Shown here one piece after another: positions 29,061 to 40,386 of a stretch of 64,000 nucleotides of DNA. This DNA is from CAVUAT01 sp963848045 (GTDB taxonomy: Bacteria; Actinomycetota; Thermoleophilia; Solirubrobacterales; 70-9). Positions within the stretch are counted from its first letter, which is position 1. Every line of letters begins with the position of its first letter. Below the pieces are notes generated by a model. It was not told where the DNA came from, searched no databases, and worked only from the letters and a program-made list of their open reading frames with translations. A program made the translations under genes and the position numbers. The stretch spans positions 124,001 through 188,000 of the forward strand of contig CAWKCC010000003.1 of the NCBI GenBank assembly GCA_963848045.1, read 5' to 3'.

Positions 29061-31222
29061 TGGTTCCTGCTCCGAAGAAGGGCCGCGGCGCGGGCAAGGG
29101 CAGGGCCAAGGGCAAGGCCCAGGCCAAGGCCGAGGGCAAGGCCCAGGCCGAGGGCAAGTCCCAGGCCGACGCCAAGGGCAGGGCCCAGGCAAAAGGCAAG
29201 GGCCCCGAGCGCAAGCCCGACCAGACCCAGGAGTACGAGCTCGGTGACGACTTCCTCGAGGATCTCGGCGACGAGCAGGCCGAGGAGCTCGAGGGCGAGC
29301 AGAGCGGCGAGGGACTCGTGCCCGATGGCGATGAGCTCGAGCCCGAGGAGGCCGAGGAGCTCGAAGAGGCCGAGGCGCCCGAAGAGCCCGGCGAGGCTGA
29401 CGAGCCGCAGGCCGCGCAGGGAGACACGGCAGAGAGCGAGCTCGAGGAGATCATCAGCGCGGAGACCCAGGAGTTCGAGGGGGTCGACGCCGAGGCCGAC
29501 GCTGAGGGCGAGGGCGAGGGCGACGGCGAGCCCGAGCACGACGACGCCGACGATCCGGAGAAGACGCTGGTCCGGTCCGCCAAGGGCGCGATCACCTCGG
29601 GCTTCGAGGCTGTGGGGGGCGAGAAGATCACCTCTGGCTTCAAGGCGGTCGGCGGCAGGCTGCGCTTCCCGATCTGGGCGAGGTTCCTGACCGCCGCCCT
29701 GGTGATCGTGATGTCCGTCGGGACCGCGACCGCCGCGAGCCTGCTGATGTACATCGAGGGGATCGCAGAGGATCTGAAGCTGACCCCAGAGTTCCAGGGC
29801 ATCAAGCGGGACCTCTCGGCCGTCGAGGGAGGCGCACCGCAGACCATCCTCATCCTCGGCTCCGACAAGCGCCCCGAGTTCAAGAAGGACAAGTTCCGGG
29901 GCCTCTCCGACACCACCATGCTGCTGCGGGTGGATCCGGACCGCAACGCGATCGCGCTCTTCTCGCTGCCCCGCGACCTCGCCGTCAACATCCCCGGCTA
30001 CGGGGTCGCGAAGCTCAACGAGGCCTACGCCAACGGGGGGCCTGAGCTGACGCTGAAGACGATCCAGGGCCTGACCGACGTTCCGGGCTCGCCGGGCGGT
30101 CTGCAGGTCAACCACATCGTCAACATCGACTTCGAGGGTTTCGCCCGGGCCGTGAACGCGATCGACTGCGTCTACCTCGATGTGGACCGGCGCTACTTCA
30201 ACCGGAACGACCCCTATGACGGCGAGGAGGACTACGAGGAGATCGACCTGCAGCCCGGCTACCAGGCGCTCTGCGGCTTTGACGCCCTCGACTACGCGCG
30301 CTACCGCCACACCGACAACGACGTGGTCCGAGCCGCGCGGCAGCAGGACTTCCTGCGCGAGGCGCGCCAGAAGGTGCCGCCCGAGGTGATCTTCGCCGAC
30401 CGCAAGGAGCTGATCAAGATCTTCACCGAGCACACGACCTCGGACATCGACGATGCGTCCACGATGCTCCAGGTGCTGAAGCTGTTCATCGAGGCGCGCA
30501 ACGCCGCCGTCAAGGAGGTCCACTTCGAGGGCGAGCTGGGCCCGTCATTCGTGAACACCACGCCTAGGGAGATCAACAAGGCCGTCAAGCAGTTCCTCGG
30601 CATCGAGGACACGGCCGGCGCCCGCGGCAAGACGGCGGCTCCGGAGGACCCCGGCGCCGCCCAGGATGAGCCTCCCGACGAGACCGGGACCCGACCCGCC
30701 ACCCCGGCCAAGTCGGAGGCCAAGAAGAAGAAGCGCGGGGGAGGGTCGGCCGAGCCCGCCCAGCTGATCGAGACCGATTTCGGGCGCCAGCTCGCCAAGG
30801 CCATCCGCGCGCGCAAGCCCAAGCTCCCCGTCTACTACCCGACCGTGCTCGAGCTCGGCACGGACTTCGCACAGAAGCCGCGCGTCTACAAGATCAACGG
30901 CACCGGAGAGGGCAGCCCTCCCGGCGGAGAGCGATCCTCCTACAAGTGGGTCTTCTCGCGTCCCGTGCTGGGCGAGTACTACGGCTTCATGGCGACCCGC
31001 TGGAAGCAGCCTCCGATCCTCAAGAACCCCACCGAGGAGCGCGAGATCGGCGACCGCACCTACAAGCTCTTCTACGACGGAGACCGCCTCAGGCTCGTCG
31101 CCTGGCAGACCGACGAGGGCTCCTTCTGGGTCTCGAACACGCTGATCCAGTCGCTGTCCGACCGAGAGATGATCGACATCGCCAAGGGGATGACCGAGCT
31201 CCCCAGGCGCGGCAAGGGCTGA
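29060..31222 (+). CDS. LytR-CpsA-Psr (LCP) family cell-wall polymer ligase with long charged cytoplasmic tail
   Basis: 720 aa. Residues 1-50 are a Lys/Gly/Ala block with KGKAQA-like repeats, 55-168 are strongly acidic, and 177-199 hold the tandem repeat ITSGFEAVGG/ITSGFKAVGG. One membrane helix lies near 207-230, then the LCP domain from about 262 (ILILGSDKRP, SDTTMLLRVDP, FSLPRDLAVNIPG, LDYARYRHTDNDVVRAARQQ). A Lys/Pro linker near 520-560 leads to a C-terminal extracellular domain. LCP enzymes transfer lipid-linked glycopolymers to peptidoglycan; the neighbouring sugar-nucleotide genes fit that role. Confidence 0.88.
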   Translation: MVPAPKKGRGAGKGRAKGKAQAKAEGKAQAEGKSQADAKGRAQAKGKGPERKPDQTQEYELGDDFLEDLGDEQAEELEGEQSGEGLVPDGDELEPEEAEELEEAEAPEEPGEADEPQAAQGDTAESELEEIISAETQEFEGVDAEADAEGEGEGDGEPEHDDADDPEKTLVRSAKGAITSGFEAVGGEKITSGFKAVGGRLRFPIWARFLTAALVIVMSVGTATAASLLMYIEGIAEDLKLTPEFQGIKRDLSAVEGGAPQTILILGSDKRPEFKKDKFRGLSDTTMLLRVDPDRNAIALFSLPRDLAVNIPGYGVAKLNEAYANGGPELTLKTIQGLTDVPGSPGGLQVNHIVNIDFEGFARAVNAIDCVYLDVDRRYFNRNDPYDGEEDYEEIDLQPGYQALCGFDALDYARYRHTDNDVVRAARQQDFLREARQKVPPEVIFADRKELIKIFTEHTTSDIDDASTMLQVLKLFIEARNAAVKEVHFEGELGPSFVNTTPREINKAVKQFLGIEDTAGARGKTAAPEDPGAAQDEPPDETGTRPATPAKSEAKKKKRGGGSAEPAQLIETDFGRQLAKAIRARKPKLPVYYPTVLELGTDFAQKPRVYKINGTGEGSPPGGERSSYKWVFSRPVLGEYYGFMATRWKQPPILKNPTEEREIGDRTYKLFYDGDRLRLVAWQTDEGSFWVSNTLIQSLSDREMIDIAKGMTELPRRGKG

Positions 31223-31283
31223 TCGCCGCGACCCGGCCGGCTCGAGCCGCCCGCCGGCCTCCGAGGCTGAGAGAGTACGAGCG

Positions 31284-32636
31284 ATGAGCGAGCGTGAGCC
31301 GATCGGGGTCGTCGGCGCCGGCTGGGTCGGCCTGGTCACCGCTGCCTGCTTCGCCGAGCTCGGCCACCGCGTGGTGGCCCGCGACATCGTCCCCGAGAGG
31401 ATCGAGGCGCTGAGGACGGGTCAGCCTCCCTTTCACGAGCCCGGCCTCGGCGAGCTGATCGAGCGCAACGCCGAGCGCCTCACCTTCACGACCGAGATGG
31501 GCGACCTGCTCGACGCCGCCAGGCTCGTCTTCGTCTGCGTCCAGACCCCTCCGACGCAGTCCGGCGACGCCGACCTCTCCGCGGTGATGGCCGCCGTGAA
31601 GGAGCTGGGCGGAGGCCCGGGCAGGGCCCTGGTGATGAAGAGCACGGTGCCCGTCGGAACGGGGCGGATGATCAAGCGCCACGCACCTGATCTCGCCTAC
31701 GTCTCGTGCCCCGAGTTCCTGCGCGAGGGAACCGCGGTCGAGGACTTCATGAGCCCCGACCGGGTCGTGGTCGGCGTCGACCCCGGCGACGAATGGGCCG
31801 CGGACGCGGTCGGCGCCGCGTACGAGCCGCTGGGCGCGCCCCTGGTCCGCACCGACATCCCCAGCGCCGAGATGATCAAGCTCGCCTCCAACGCCTTCCT
31901 CGCAACCAAGATCAGCTTCATAAACGAGATCGCCAACGTCAGCGAGGAGGTGGGCGCCGACGTGACCGAGGTGGCGCGTGGGATGGGGCTCGACGATCGC
32001 ATCGGGCCGAGGTTCCTGCAGGCGGGCGCCGGCTACTCGGGCTCCTGCCTGCCCAAGGATGTCAGCGGACTCAAGCAGCTGGCCGGCAACTCCGGCTACC
32101 ACTTCCAGTTGCTCACATCGGTGATCGAGGTCAACGAGCTGCAGAAGCGGCGCCTGATCGGGAAGCTGCGCAAGCATCTCGGATCTCTGGCCGGCAAGCG
32201 GATCGCGGTGCTCGGGCTGGCCTTCAAGCCCGACACCGACGACATGCGCGAGGCGGCGAGCCTGGTGCTCGCGGGCAGGCTCGACAGCGAGGGGGCGGAG
32301 GTGGTCGCCTATGACCCCGTGGCCGCCGAGCGGGCCCGGGAGCTGCTGCCGAGGGTGAAGATCAGCGACACCGCGCTGGGCGCTCTGGAGGGCGCCGACG
32401 CCGCCGTGCTGGTCACCGAGTGGCCGGAGTTCGCGGAGATCGACTGGGTGCGCGCCGCGGCGAGCATGGCGACCCGCCTGATAGTCGACGGACGTAACTT
32501 CCTCGATCCGGACGCGGTCCGGGCAGCGGGCTTCATCTACGAGGGCATCGGCCGCCCCGCCCCGCCGGCTGAGGCCGAAGCCCTGGCCGCCACCGAGGGA
32601 TGGGCCCGCGGCGGCGGCGAGGGCGAGCGGCGCTGA
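31284..32636 (+). CDS. UDP-glucose/GDP-mannose 6-dehydrogenase family protein
   Basis: 450 aa, oxidises a nucleotide sugar to the uronic acid with two NAD. Rossmann motif GVVGAGWVGLVTAACFAELG near 8, VQTPPTQSGDADLS near 89, catalytic Cys in SGSCLPKDVSGL near 255, and the C-terminal AVLGLAFKPDTDDMREAAS near 308. Probably UDP-glucose 6-dehydrogenase; sequence alone does not exclude GDP-mannose or UDP-ManNAc. Overlaps the next gene (TGATG), giving an operon with two more sugar genes. Confidence 0.92.
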   Translation: MSEREPIGVVGAGWVGLVTAACFAELGHRVVARDIVPERIEALRTGQPPFHEPGLGELIERNAERLTFTTEMGDLLDAARLVFVCVQTPPTQSGDADLSAVMAAVKELGGGPGRALVMKSTVPVGTGRMIKRHAPDLAYVSCPEFLREGTAVEDFMSPDRVVVGVDPGDEWAADAVGAAYEPLGAPLVRTDIPSAEMIKLASNAFLATKISFINEIANVSEEVGADVTEVARGMGLDDRIGPRFLQAGAGYSGSCLPKDVSGLKQLAGNSGYHFQLLTSVIEVNELQKRRLIGKLRKHLGSLAGKRIAVLGLAFKPDTDDMREAASLVLAGRLDSEGAEVVAYDPVAAERARELLPRVKISDTALGALEGADAAVLVTEWPEFAEIDWVRAAASMATRLIVDGRNFLDPDAVRAAGFIYEGIGRPAPPAEAEALAATEGWARGGGEGERR

Positions 32637-33670
32637 TGCAGGCGCTGATCTTGGCGGGGGGCGAGGGCAGGCGGCTGCGCCCGTTGACCGCGACGGTTCC
32701 AAAGCCGGTGCTGCCGCTCGCGGGCCGTCCGCACATCGCCTACGTGATCGACTGGCTCGCGGCCCACGGGGTGGACGACGTGGTCGTCTCCTGCGGGCAC
32801 CTCGCCGACGGAGTGCGCGCGGCGCTGGCAGGACTGGGCGGGCCGGCGATCAGCGTGGTCGAGGAACCCGATGCGCGCGGCACCGCCGGCGCGATCCGCT
32901 TCGCCGAGCAGCAGCTCGGCGAGCGGTTCCTGGTGATCAACGGAGACGTGCTCTGTGACCTCGACCTGACCGCGATGATCGATCAGCACGAGCGCGCCGG
33001 CGCAGCCGCGACCATCGCGCTGCACCCGGTCGAGGACCCGAGCGCCTACGGACTGGTGCGGCGCACCGGCGAGGGCGAGATCACCGACTTCGTGGAGAAG
33101 CCCGGTCCCGAGCAGATCGACACCGACGAGATCAATGCCGGGGCCTATCTGCTGGAGCGTTCGGTGCTGGAGCTGATACCTCCCGGACGCGCCGTCTCGA
33201 TCGAGCGCGAGGTCTTCCCCGAGCTGGTCGGGCGCGGCCTCTACGGGCGCCGCCTCGACGGGTACTGGATCGACATCGGGACCCCGGGGCGCTTCCTGCA
33301 GGCGAACTGGGACATCCTCGAGCGCACGATCTCGACAGCCACCGGTGAGCGGCTGGAGGGGGAAGGCCTGCTGGTGGAAAGCGGAGCCGAGGTCGCGGGC
33401 GCCACTGTGCTGGCGCCCGCGCTGGTGGGCGAGGGGGTGACGGCGGGCGCCGGAGCCACGATCGGGCCGCGGGCGGTGATCGGCCCCGGCAGCTCGATCG
33501 CCGAGGGCGCCAAGGTCGAGGAGTCGGTCCTTCTCTCGGGCTGCACCGTGGGCAGGGGGGCGCGCCTGCGCGGCGCGATTCTCTCCGCCGAGGCGGTGAT
33601 CGCGCCCGAGGCCTCTGCCGAGCCCGGCTCGGTGATCGGCGAGGGAGCGCTGGTGGGAGCTCCGGCGTGA
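32636..33670 (+). CDS. Sugar-nucleotidyltransferase with left-handed beta-helix tail
   Basis: 344 aa. Nucleotidyl domain with MQALILAGGEGRRLRPLT, PKPVLPLAGRP near 22, VINGDVLCDLDL near 97-108 (metal-binding Asp), and DFVEKPGP near 147. From about 240 on, hexapeptide-like repeats (VGEGVTAGAGATIGPRAVIG) form a left-handed helix. Best guesses are mannose-1-phosphate guanylyltransferase or glucose-1-phosphate thymidylyl-/uridylyltransferase. It sits between the UDP-sugar dehydrogenase and the PGI/PMI gene, with overlaps at both ends. Confidence 0.85.
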   Translation: MQALILAGGEGRRLRPLTATVPKPVLPLAGRPHIAYVIDWLAAHGVDDVVVSCGHLADGVRAALAGLGGPAISVVEEPDARGTAGAIRFAEQQLGERFLVINGDVLCDLDLTAMIDQHERAGAAATIALHPVEDPSAYGLVRRTGEGEITDFVEKPGPEQIDTDEINAGAYLLERSVLELIPPGRAVSIEREVFPELVGRGLYGRRLDGYWIDIGTPGRFLQANWDILERTISTATGERLEGEGLLVESGAEVAGATVLAPALVGEGVTAGAGATIGPRAVIGPGSSIAEGAKVEESVLLSGCTVGRGARLRGAILSAEAVIAPEASAEPGSVIGEGALVGAPA

Positions 33671-34686
33671 ACGAGGTGCGCGCGCGCGACTCCGAGGGGC
33701 TTCTCGACACTGTCCTTGCGATGCCCGATCAGCTGCGCGACGCACTGTGGCGAATCGAGAGCGCGCGGCTGCAGCCCTTCCCCGAGGCGACGGCGGCGAT
33801 CGTCTGCGGCATGGGAGGCTCGGCGATCGGCGGAGACCTCGCGGCCGCAGCACTGGGCGACCGCCTCACCGAGCCGCTGCTGACGGTGCGGGGCTACGAG
33901 CTGCCCTCGTGGGCGCCCGCGGGCGCGAGAGGGGCCGCGGTGCTCTGCTCGAGCTACTCGGGCAACACCGAGGAGGCGGTTGCCTGCTATGCGGCCGCCG
34001 AGGCGCTCGGCGCCCAGCGCCTGGTCGCCACCACCGGCGGCGAGCTCGCCGATCTGGCCCGGCGCGACGGTGTGCCCGTCATCGGCCTCCCCTCGGGAAT
34101 GCCGCCGCGAGCGGCCGTCGCCTACATGTTCTGCGCGGCCGCCGAGGTGGCGGCGCTCGCGGGAGCGTCCCAGGCCATCCACACGGAGATCGACGCGGCC
34201 GCCGCCCACCTGACCGAGCGGGCCGAAGCGCTGATGGCGCGCGCGGCTGAGATGGCCGAGCAGATCGGCGATGCCATGCCCGTCTTCTACGGTGCGGACC
34301 TCACCCACCCGGTCGCCTATCGCTGGAAGACCCAGGTCAACGAGAACGGCAAGCTGCCCGCCTTCTCCTCGCCGCTGACCGAGGCGAGCCACAACGAGAT
34401 CGCCGGCTGGGCGGGGGCCAGGGGCAGGCTGGCCTGCGTCCTGCTCGAGGACTCCGATCAGCATCCTCGCGAGCGCCGCCGCTTCGAGGTCACCGGGGAG
34501 CTGGCCGGGCCTCACGCGGCCTGCGTGCTCAGCGTCGAGGCTGAGGGCGAGACCAGGACCGCCCGCATTCTGGAGCTGGTGATGCTCGGCGACCTGCTCT
34601 CGCTGCAGCTCGCTGCGCGACACGGGGTCGATCCGACCCCGATCGAGGCGATCGACGAGCTCAAGCAAAGACTGGGAAGGCCCTGA
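33667..34686 (+). CDS. Bifunctional phosphoglucose/phosphomannose isomerase-type SIS protein
   Basis: 339 aa with two SIS folds. VCGMGGSAIGGDLAA near 47, LCSSYSGNTEEAVACY near 95-110, KTQVNENGKLPAFSSPLTEASHNEI near positions 222-246 with the catalytic Glu/His. Members in archaea and actinobacteria interconvert glucose-, fructose- and mannose-6-phosphate. It supplies hexose phosphates for the nucleotide-sugar genes beside it. GTG33667 overlaps the upstream stop as GTGA. Confidence 0.9.
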   Translation: MNEVRARDSEGLLDTVLAMPDQLRDALWRIESARLQPFPEATAAIVCGMGGSAIGGDLAAAALGDRLTEPLLTVRGYELPSWAPAGARGAAVLCSSYSGNTEEAVACYAAAEALGAQRLVATTGGELADLARRDGVPVIGLPSGMPPRAAVAYMFCAAAEVAALAGASQAIHTEIDAAAAHLTERAEALMARAAEMAEQIGDAMPVFYGADLTHPVAYRWKTQVNENGKLPAFSSPLTEASHNEIAGWAGARGRLACVLLEDSDQHPRERRRFEVTGELAGPHAACVLSVEAEGETRTARILELVMLGDLLSLQLAARHGVDPTPIEAIDELKQRLGRP

Positions 34687-34691
34687 CGACG

Positions 34692-35102
34692 CTATTCGTC
34701 GGCTGGGCGGCGACGCTGGGCCTTGCGGCGTGAGGTGCGGCGCTTGCGCTCGAGTCGGCGCTCCTGCGCGGCGCGGCCGGGACGGGTCGGCCGGCGGCGC
34801 CTGGGGCGATGCAGGGCAGCGGCGAGCTTGTCCGCGAGCCGTTGCAGGGCCAGCTCGCGGTTGCGGGCCTGGCCGCGGGCGTCCTGCGCGACCGCGGTGA
34901 CGAGCGCGCCGGCTCTCTCGCGGATGCGGCGCTTCTGTGCCTGCGAGAGGCTGGGGGAGGCCTCGACGTCGAAGACGGCCTCGATCCGCGAGGAGGTGAC
35001 GTTGGCATGCTGGCCCCCGGGGCCCGAGGAACGGCTGGCGCGCAACTCGATCTCGGCCAGCGGGATCGAGAGGTCATCGTTGATGCGGAGCGAGGCGTCC
35101 AT
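34692..35102 (-). CDS. arfB: Alternative ribosome-rescue factor ArfB (YaeJ/ICT1-like peptidyl-tRNA hydrolase)
   Basis: 136 aa from ATG35102. It has the release-factor GGQ domain (SSGPGGQHANVTSSRIEAVF near 26-45) without any codon-recognition domain, then a basic C-terminal tail (RRRPTRPGRAAQERRLERKR) that in ArfB enters the mRNA channel of stalled ribosomes. It frees ribosomes on non-stop mRNA and complements SmpB (62244-62726). It has its own leaderless-type promoter and is antisense to nothing functional; the longer open frame upstream is an antisense shadow. Confidence 0.92.
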   Translation of the reverse strand: MDASLRINDDLSIPLAEIELRASRSSGPGGQHANVTSSRIEAVFDVEASPSLSQAQKRRIRERAGALVTAVAQDARGQARNRELALQRLADKLAAALHRPRRRRPTRPGRAAQERRLERKRRTSRRKAQRRRPADE

Positions 35103-35108
35103 GCGGGC

Positions 35109-35114
35109 ACGGTA
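35109..35114 (-). promoter_or_regulatory. Leaderless-type -10 box TACCGT of arfB
   Basis: On the minus strand TACCGT is followed by 6 bases and the arfB ATG, with no Shine-Dalgarno. Confidence 0.5.
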
Positions 35115-35155
35115 GCCGTGGCCCGGCGACCGTGACGACCTCGAGCCGGCCTCCG

Positions 35156-35161
35156 TATGCT
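35156..35161 (+). promoter_or_regulatory. Leaderless-type -10 box TATGCT
   Basis: TATGCT followed by 7 bases and ATG35169, with GTGACG 18 bases upstream as a possible -35. The box overlaps the alternative ATG35157, which argues for 35169 as the true start. Confidence 0.55.
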
Positions 35162-35168
35162 GCGCCCG

Positions 35169-36200
35169 ATGAGGGCGATGATCCTTGCCGCCGGGCTCGG
35201 CACGCGCATGCGCCCGCTCACATACCTGATGCCGAAGCCGATGGTGCCCGTGCTCAACGTGCCGGTGATGGAGCACATCGTCGCGCTCCTGCGCGACGCC
35301 GGCTTCGAGCAGGTGGTCACCAACGTCTCCTATCTGCCCGCCCAGATCCGGGGCCATTTCGGGGACGGGTCGCAGTTCGGGATCGAGCTCACCTACAGCG
35401 AGGAGCCAGAGCCTCTGGGAACGGCGGGAGGAGTGGGGAAGGCCCGCGAGTTCCTCGGCGGCGGCGAGAGCTTCCTGGTGATCTCCGGCGACGCGCTCAC
35501 GGACATCGACCTCGCCGCCTTTCGCGAAGCTCACCAGGCGAGCGGCGGGATCGCCACCCTCGCCACCAAGCGGGTCGTCGATACCTCCGAGTTCGGCGTG
35601 GTGATCACCGACGCCGAGGGGCGCATTCAGGGCTTCCAGGAGAAGCCCGAGCCCGCCGAGGCTCTCTCGAACCTCGCCAACTGCGGCATGTACATGTTCC
35701 GCTCGGAGATCTTCGACTACTTCCCCGAGCCCGGACACCAGAGCCCCGCTGGTGGCGACGACCAGCCCGAGGGCTTCGTCGACTGGGCGCTCGACGTCTT
35801 CCCGGCCCTGCTCGAAAGCGACGTCGCCTTCCACTCTCACGAGATCGACTCCTATTGGAACGACATCGGGTCGATCGCCGAGTACCTGCAGGGAAACTTC
35901 GACGCGCTGTCCGGGGAGATCTCGCTTGGCGCGCACGAGCTCGTCGCCGAGGGCGTCTACGCCGACGAGGGCTCTGACCTCGACGGCGTCAAGGTCTCGC
36001 CCCCCCTGCTGATCGGCTCGGGTTGCGAGGTGGGCGCCGGAGCCGAGCTCAGGGGCCCCGTGGTGGTCGGTGACGGGTGCCGGATCGGCGCCGGAGCGAT
36101 GCTCCGCGACGCGGTCGTGCTGCCCGGAGCGAAGTTGCCGCCGGGGGCCCTGGTGGTCGGCGGCGTCTACGGCGTCGAGGCCGACCGCCGCCTCGGCTGA
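35169..36200 (+). CDS. Second sugar-nucleotidyltransferase (mannose-1-P guanylyltransferase-like)
   Basis: 343 aa. MRAMILAAGLGTRMRPLT, MPKPMVPVLNVPVMEH near 21, VISGDALTDIDL near 104, GFQEKPEPAEALSN near 157, SYWNDIGSIAEYLQGN near 228-243, followed by a C-terminal hexapeptide-repeat part (SGCEVGAGAELRGPVVVG). Closely related in plan to the protein at 32636-33670 but not a recent duplicate. GDP-mannose or UDP-glucose synthesis is likely. Start chosen at ATG35169 because a -10 box precedes it at leaderless spacing. Confidence 0.87.
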   Translation: MRAMILAAGLGTRMRPLTYLMPKPMVPVLNVPVMEHIVALLRDAGFEQVVTNVSYLPAQIRGHFGDGSQFGIELTYSEEPEPLGTAGGVGKAREFLGGGESFLVISGDALTDIDLAAFREAHQASGGIATLATKRVVDTSEFGVVITDAEGRIQGFQEKPEPAEALSNLANCGMYMFRSEIFDYFPEPGHQSPAGGDDQPEGFVDWALDVFPALLESDVAFHSHEIDSYWNDIGSIAEYLQGNFDALSGEISLGAHELVAEGVYADEGSDLDGVKVSPPLLIGSGCEVGAGAELRGPVVVGDGCRIGAGAMLRDAVVLPGAKLPPGALVVGGVYGVEADRRLG

Positions 36201-36259
36201 CACCGATCCGGCGCGAACCGCGGGCCTTCGGTCGCAAGCGGCCGCGCAGGCTGGCGCAG

Positions 36260-36964
36260 ATGAGCAGCTGCGACGCTCTGATGCGCCGACTCACGTCGGC
36301 CGTCGCCCCGGCCCGGTGCGCGGGGTGCGATTCGGCCTGCGACGGCGCCGCGGCCCTCTGTGCAGAATGCCGCGAGTCGCTCCTCTCGGGCCGCGGGCTG
36401 GTCGAGGCCGGTCCGCCCGGCGTTGACCTCTCGGTGTCGGCCGCCGAGTACCGCGGCGCTGCGCGCCGGGTCGCACACGGGCTCAAGTTCGGTCGCAGGC
36501 TGGTGCTGGCCCGGGTCGCCGCCGAGGCGATGGTGGCGGCGTGTCCCGCCGGGGAGCCGCGGGGAACGGTGGTCCCGGTGCCCGCGTCGCCGCTGCGTGG
36601 CCGTTGGCGCGGGTTCGACCCGGCCGAGGAGATCGCGATCGCGGTCGCGCAATGCACCGGGCTGCCCTACCGGCGCTGTCTTCGCCGCCGCCCCGGGCCG
36701 CGCCAGGTCGGCCGCCCCCGCAGCGAGCGGCTCGCCCGGCCGCCGCGCGTCAAGGTGGGCAGGCGCGGGGCGCCCCATGAGGTGCTGCTGGTCGACGACG
36801 TCCACACCACGGGCGCCACGCTGGGCGCCTGCGCCGCGGCGCTGCGCGCGGCCGGCTGTGCCCGGGTCGTCGCCTTGACCTTGGCCCGGTCGCGGTCGGG
36901 CGAGCCGCGTTCCCGCCCCAGACGGCGAGCGCGGTATGGCAGCGGGCCGCTCGCCGGCGCTTGA
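36260..36964 (+). CDS. comF: ComF family phosphoribosyltransferase-like protein
   Basis: 234 aa. An N-terminal zinc-ribbon-like Cys cluster (ARCAGCDSACDGAAALCAEC near 19-38) is followed by a type I PRTase fold with the PRPP motif EVLLVDDVHTTGATLGACAA near 175-194. ComF proteins take part in DNA uptake in naturally competent bacteria, but many non-competent genomes carry one, so function here is open. Located upstream of hpf and secA, a conserved order in Gram-positive bacteria. Confidence 0.88.
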   Translation: MSSCDALMRRLTSAVAPARCAGCDSACDGAAALCAECRESLLSGRGLVEAGPPGVDLSVSAAEYRGAARRVAHGLKFGRRLVLARVAAEAMVAACPAGEPRGTVVPVPASPLRGRWRGFDPAEEIAIAVAQCTGLPYRRCLRRRPGPRQVGRPRSERLARPPRVKVGRRGAPHEVLLVDDVHTTGATLGACAAALRAAGCARVVALTLARSRSGEPRSRPRRRARYGSGPLAGA

Positions 36965-37040
36965 CTGCGAGCGTACGATGCGGGGTTCGAGCGCCGCGCG
37001 CCGACGTCGGCCGTGGCCTACCCCGAGAAGAGGAGTGGCC

Positions 37041-37409
37041 GTGAGGATCGACATCCGAGGCGTGAACGTCGAGGTGACCGAGGAGCTTCGCGAGGCGGTG
37101 GTCAGCCGCTTCCAGCGCGTCGGAAGCCAGGTTTCGGAGCTGGCGACGCTCGACGTGGAGCTCCGCGAGGAGCGCAACCCGCGCATACGCGACTCCATGG
37201 TCGCCGAGGCGACGCTGGGGCTGAAGGGCAAGACGCTTCGCGCGCGGGAGGCCTCGCCCGACATGCTGCACTCGATCCACGAGCTGGCCGAGGACATCCG
37301 GCGCCAGGTCAAGAAGCACCGCGAGAAGCGCCGCAAGCGCACACGGACCCGCCGGCTGGTGACGCGCCTGCGCGGCGAGCGAGCGGCGGGCGGCGATCAG
37401 GGTTCCTAG
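37041..37409 (+). CDS. hpf: Short ribosome hibernation-promoting factor / RaiA-like protein
   Basis: 122 aa starting at GTG37041 with an AGAGGAG-like site about 5 bases upstream; the longer frame from 36936 lacks this. RIDIRGVNVEVTEELREAV is the family start, and the usual beta-alpha-beta fold follows (LATLDVELREERNPR, LRAREASPDMLHSIHELAEDI). The C-terminal dimerisation domain of long HPF, the common form in actinobacteria and Firmicutes, is absent and replaced by a basic tail (KKHREKRRKRTRTRR). It should bind the 30S decoding site in stationary phase. Confidence 0.88.
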   Translation: MRIDIRGVNVEVTEELREAVVSRFQRVGSQVSELATLDVELREERNPRIRDSMVAEATLGLKGKTLRAREASPDMLHSIHELAEDIRRQVKKHREKRRKRTRTRRLVTRLRGERAAGGDQGS

Positions 37410-37416
37410 CCGCTCG

Positions 37417-37439
37417 CCCGGCCTCTCCAAAAGGCCGGG
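37417..37439 (+). terminator. Hairpin between hpf and secA
   Basis: CCCGGCCT pairs with AGGCCGGG across a 7-base loop, 8 bases after the hpf stop. The downstream sequence GTTGATGGTTAG is only moderately T-rich, so it may be a weak terminator. Confidence 0.5.
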
Positions 37440-37451
37440 GTTGATGGTTAG

Positions 37452-37457
37452 TACGCT
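37452..37457 (+). promoter_or_regulatory. Leaderless-type -10 box TACGCT of secA
   Basis: TACGCT, 6 bases, then the secA ATG; there is no Shine-Dalgarno, and the hairpin upstream separates it from hpf. Confidence 0.55.
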
Positions 37458-37463
37458 GGGCCA

Positions 37464-40313
<2,850 letters not shown>

Positions 40314-40386
40314 ACCGGGCTCCCGGCGCCTCCTTGACCAGGCTGGCCGGGTCGGTTACCGGGGGCGCCTGCCCCACTCCACGACT

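Noticed and set aside
29085..29220. CRISPR-like or satellite repeat
   Set aside because: The repetition comes from in-frame Lys/Gly/Ala codons in the LCP gene; units are short, irregular and without spacers.
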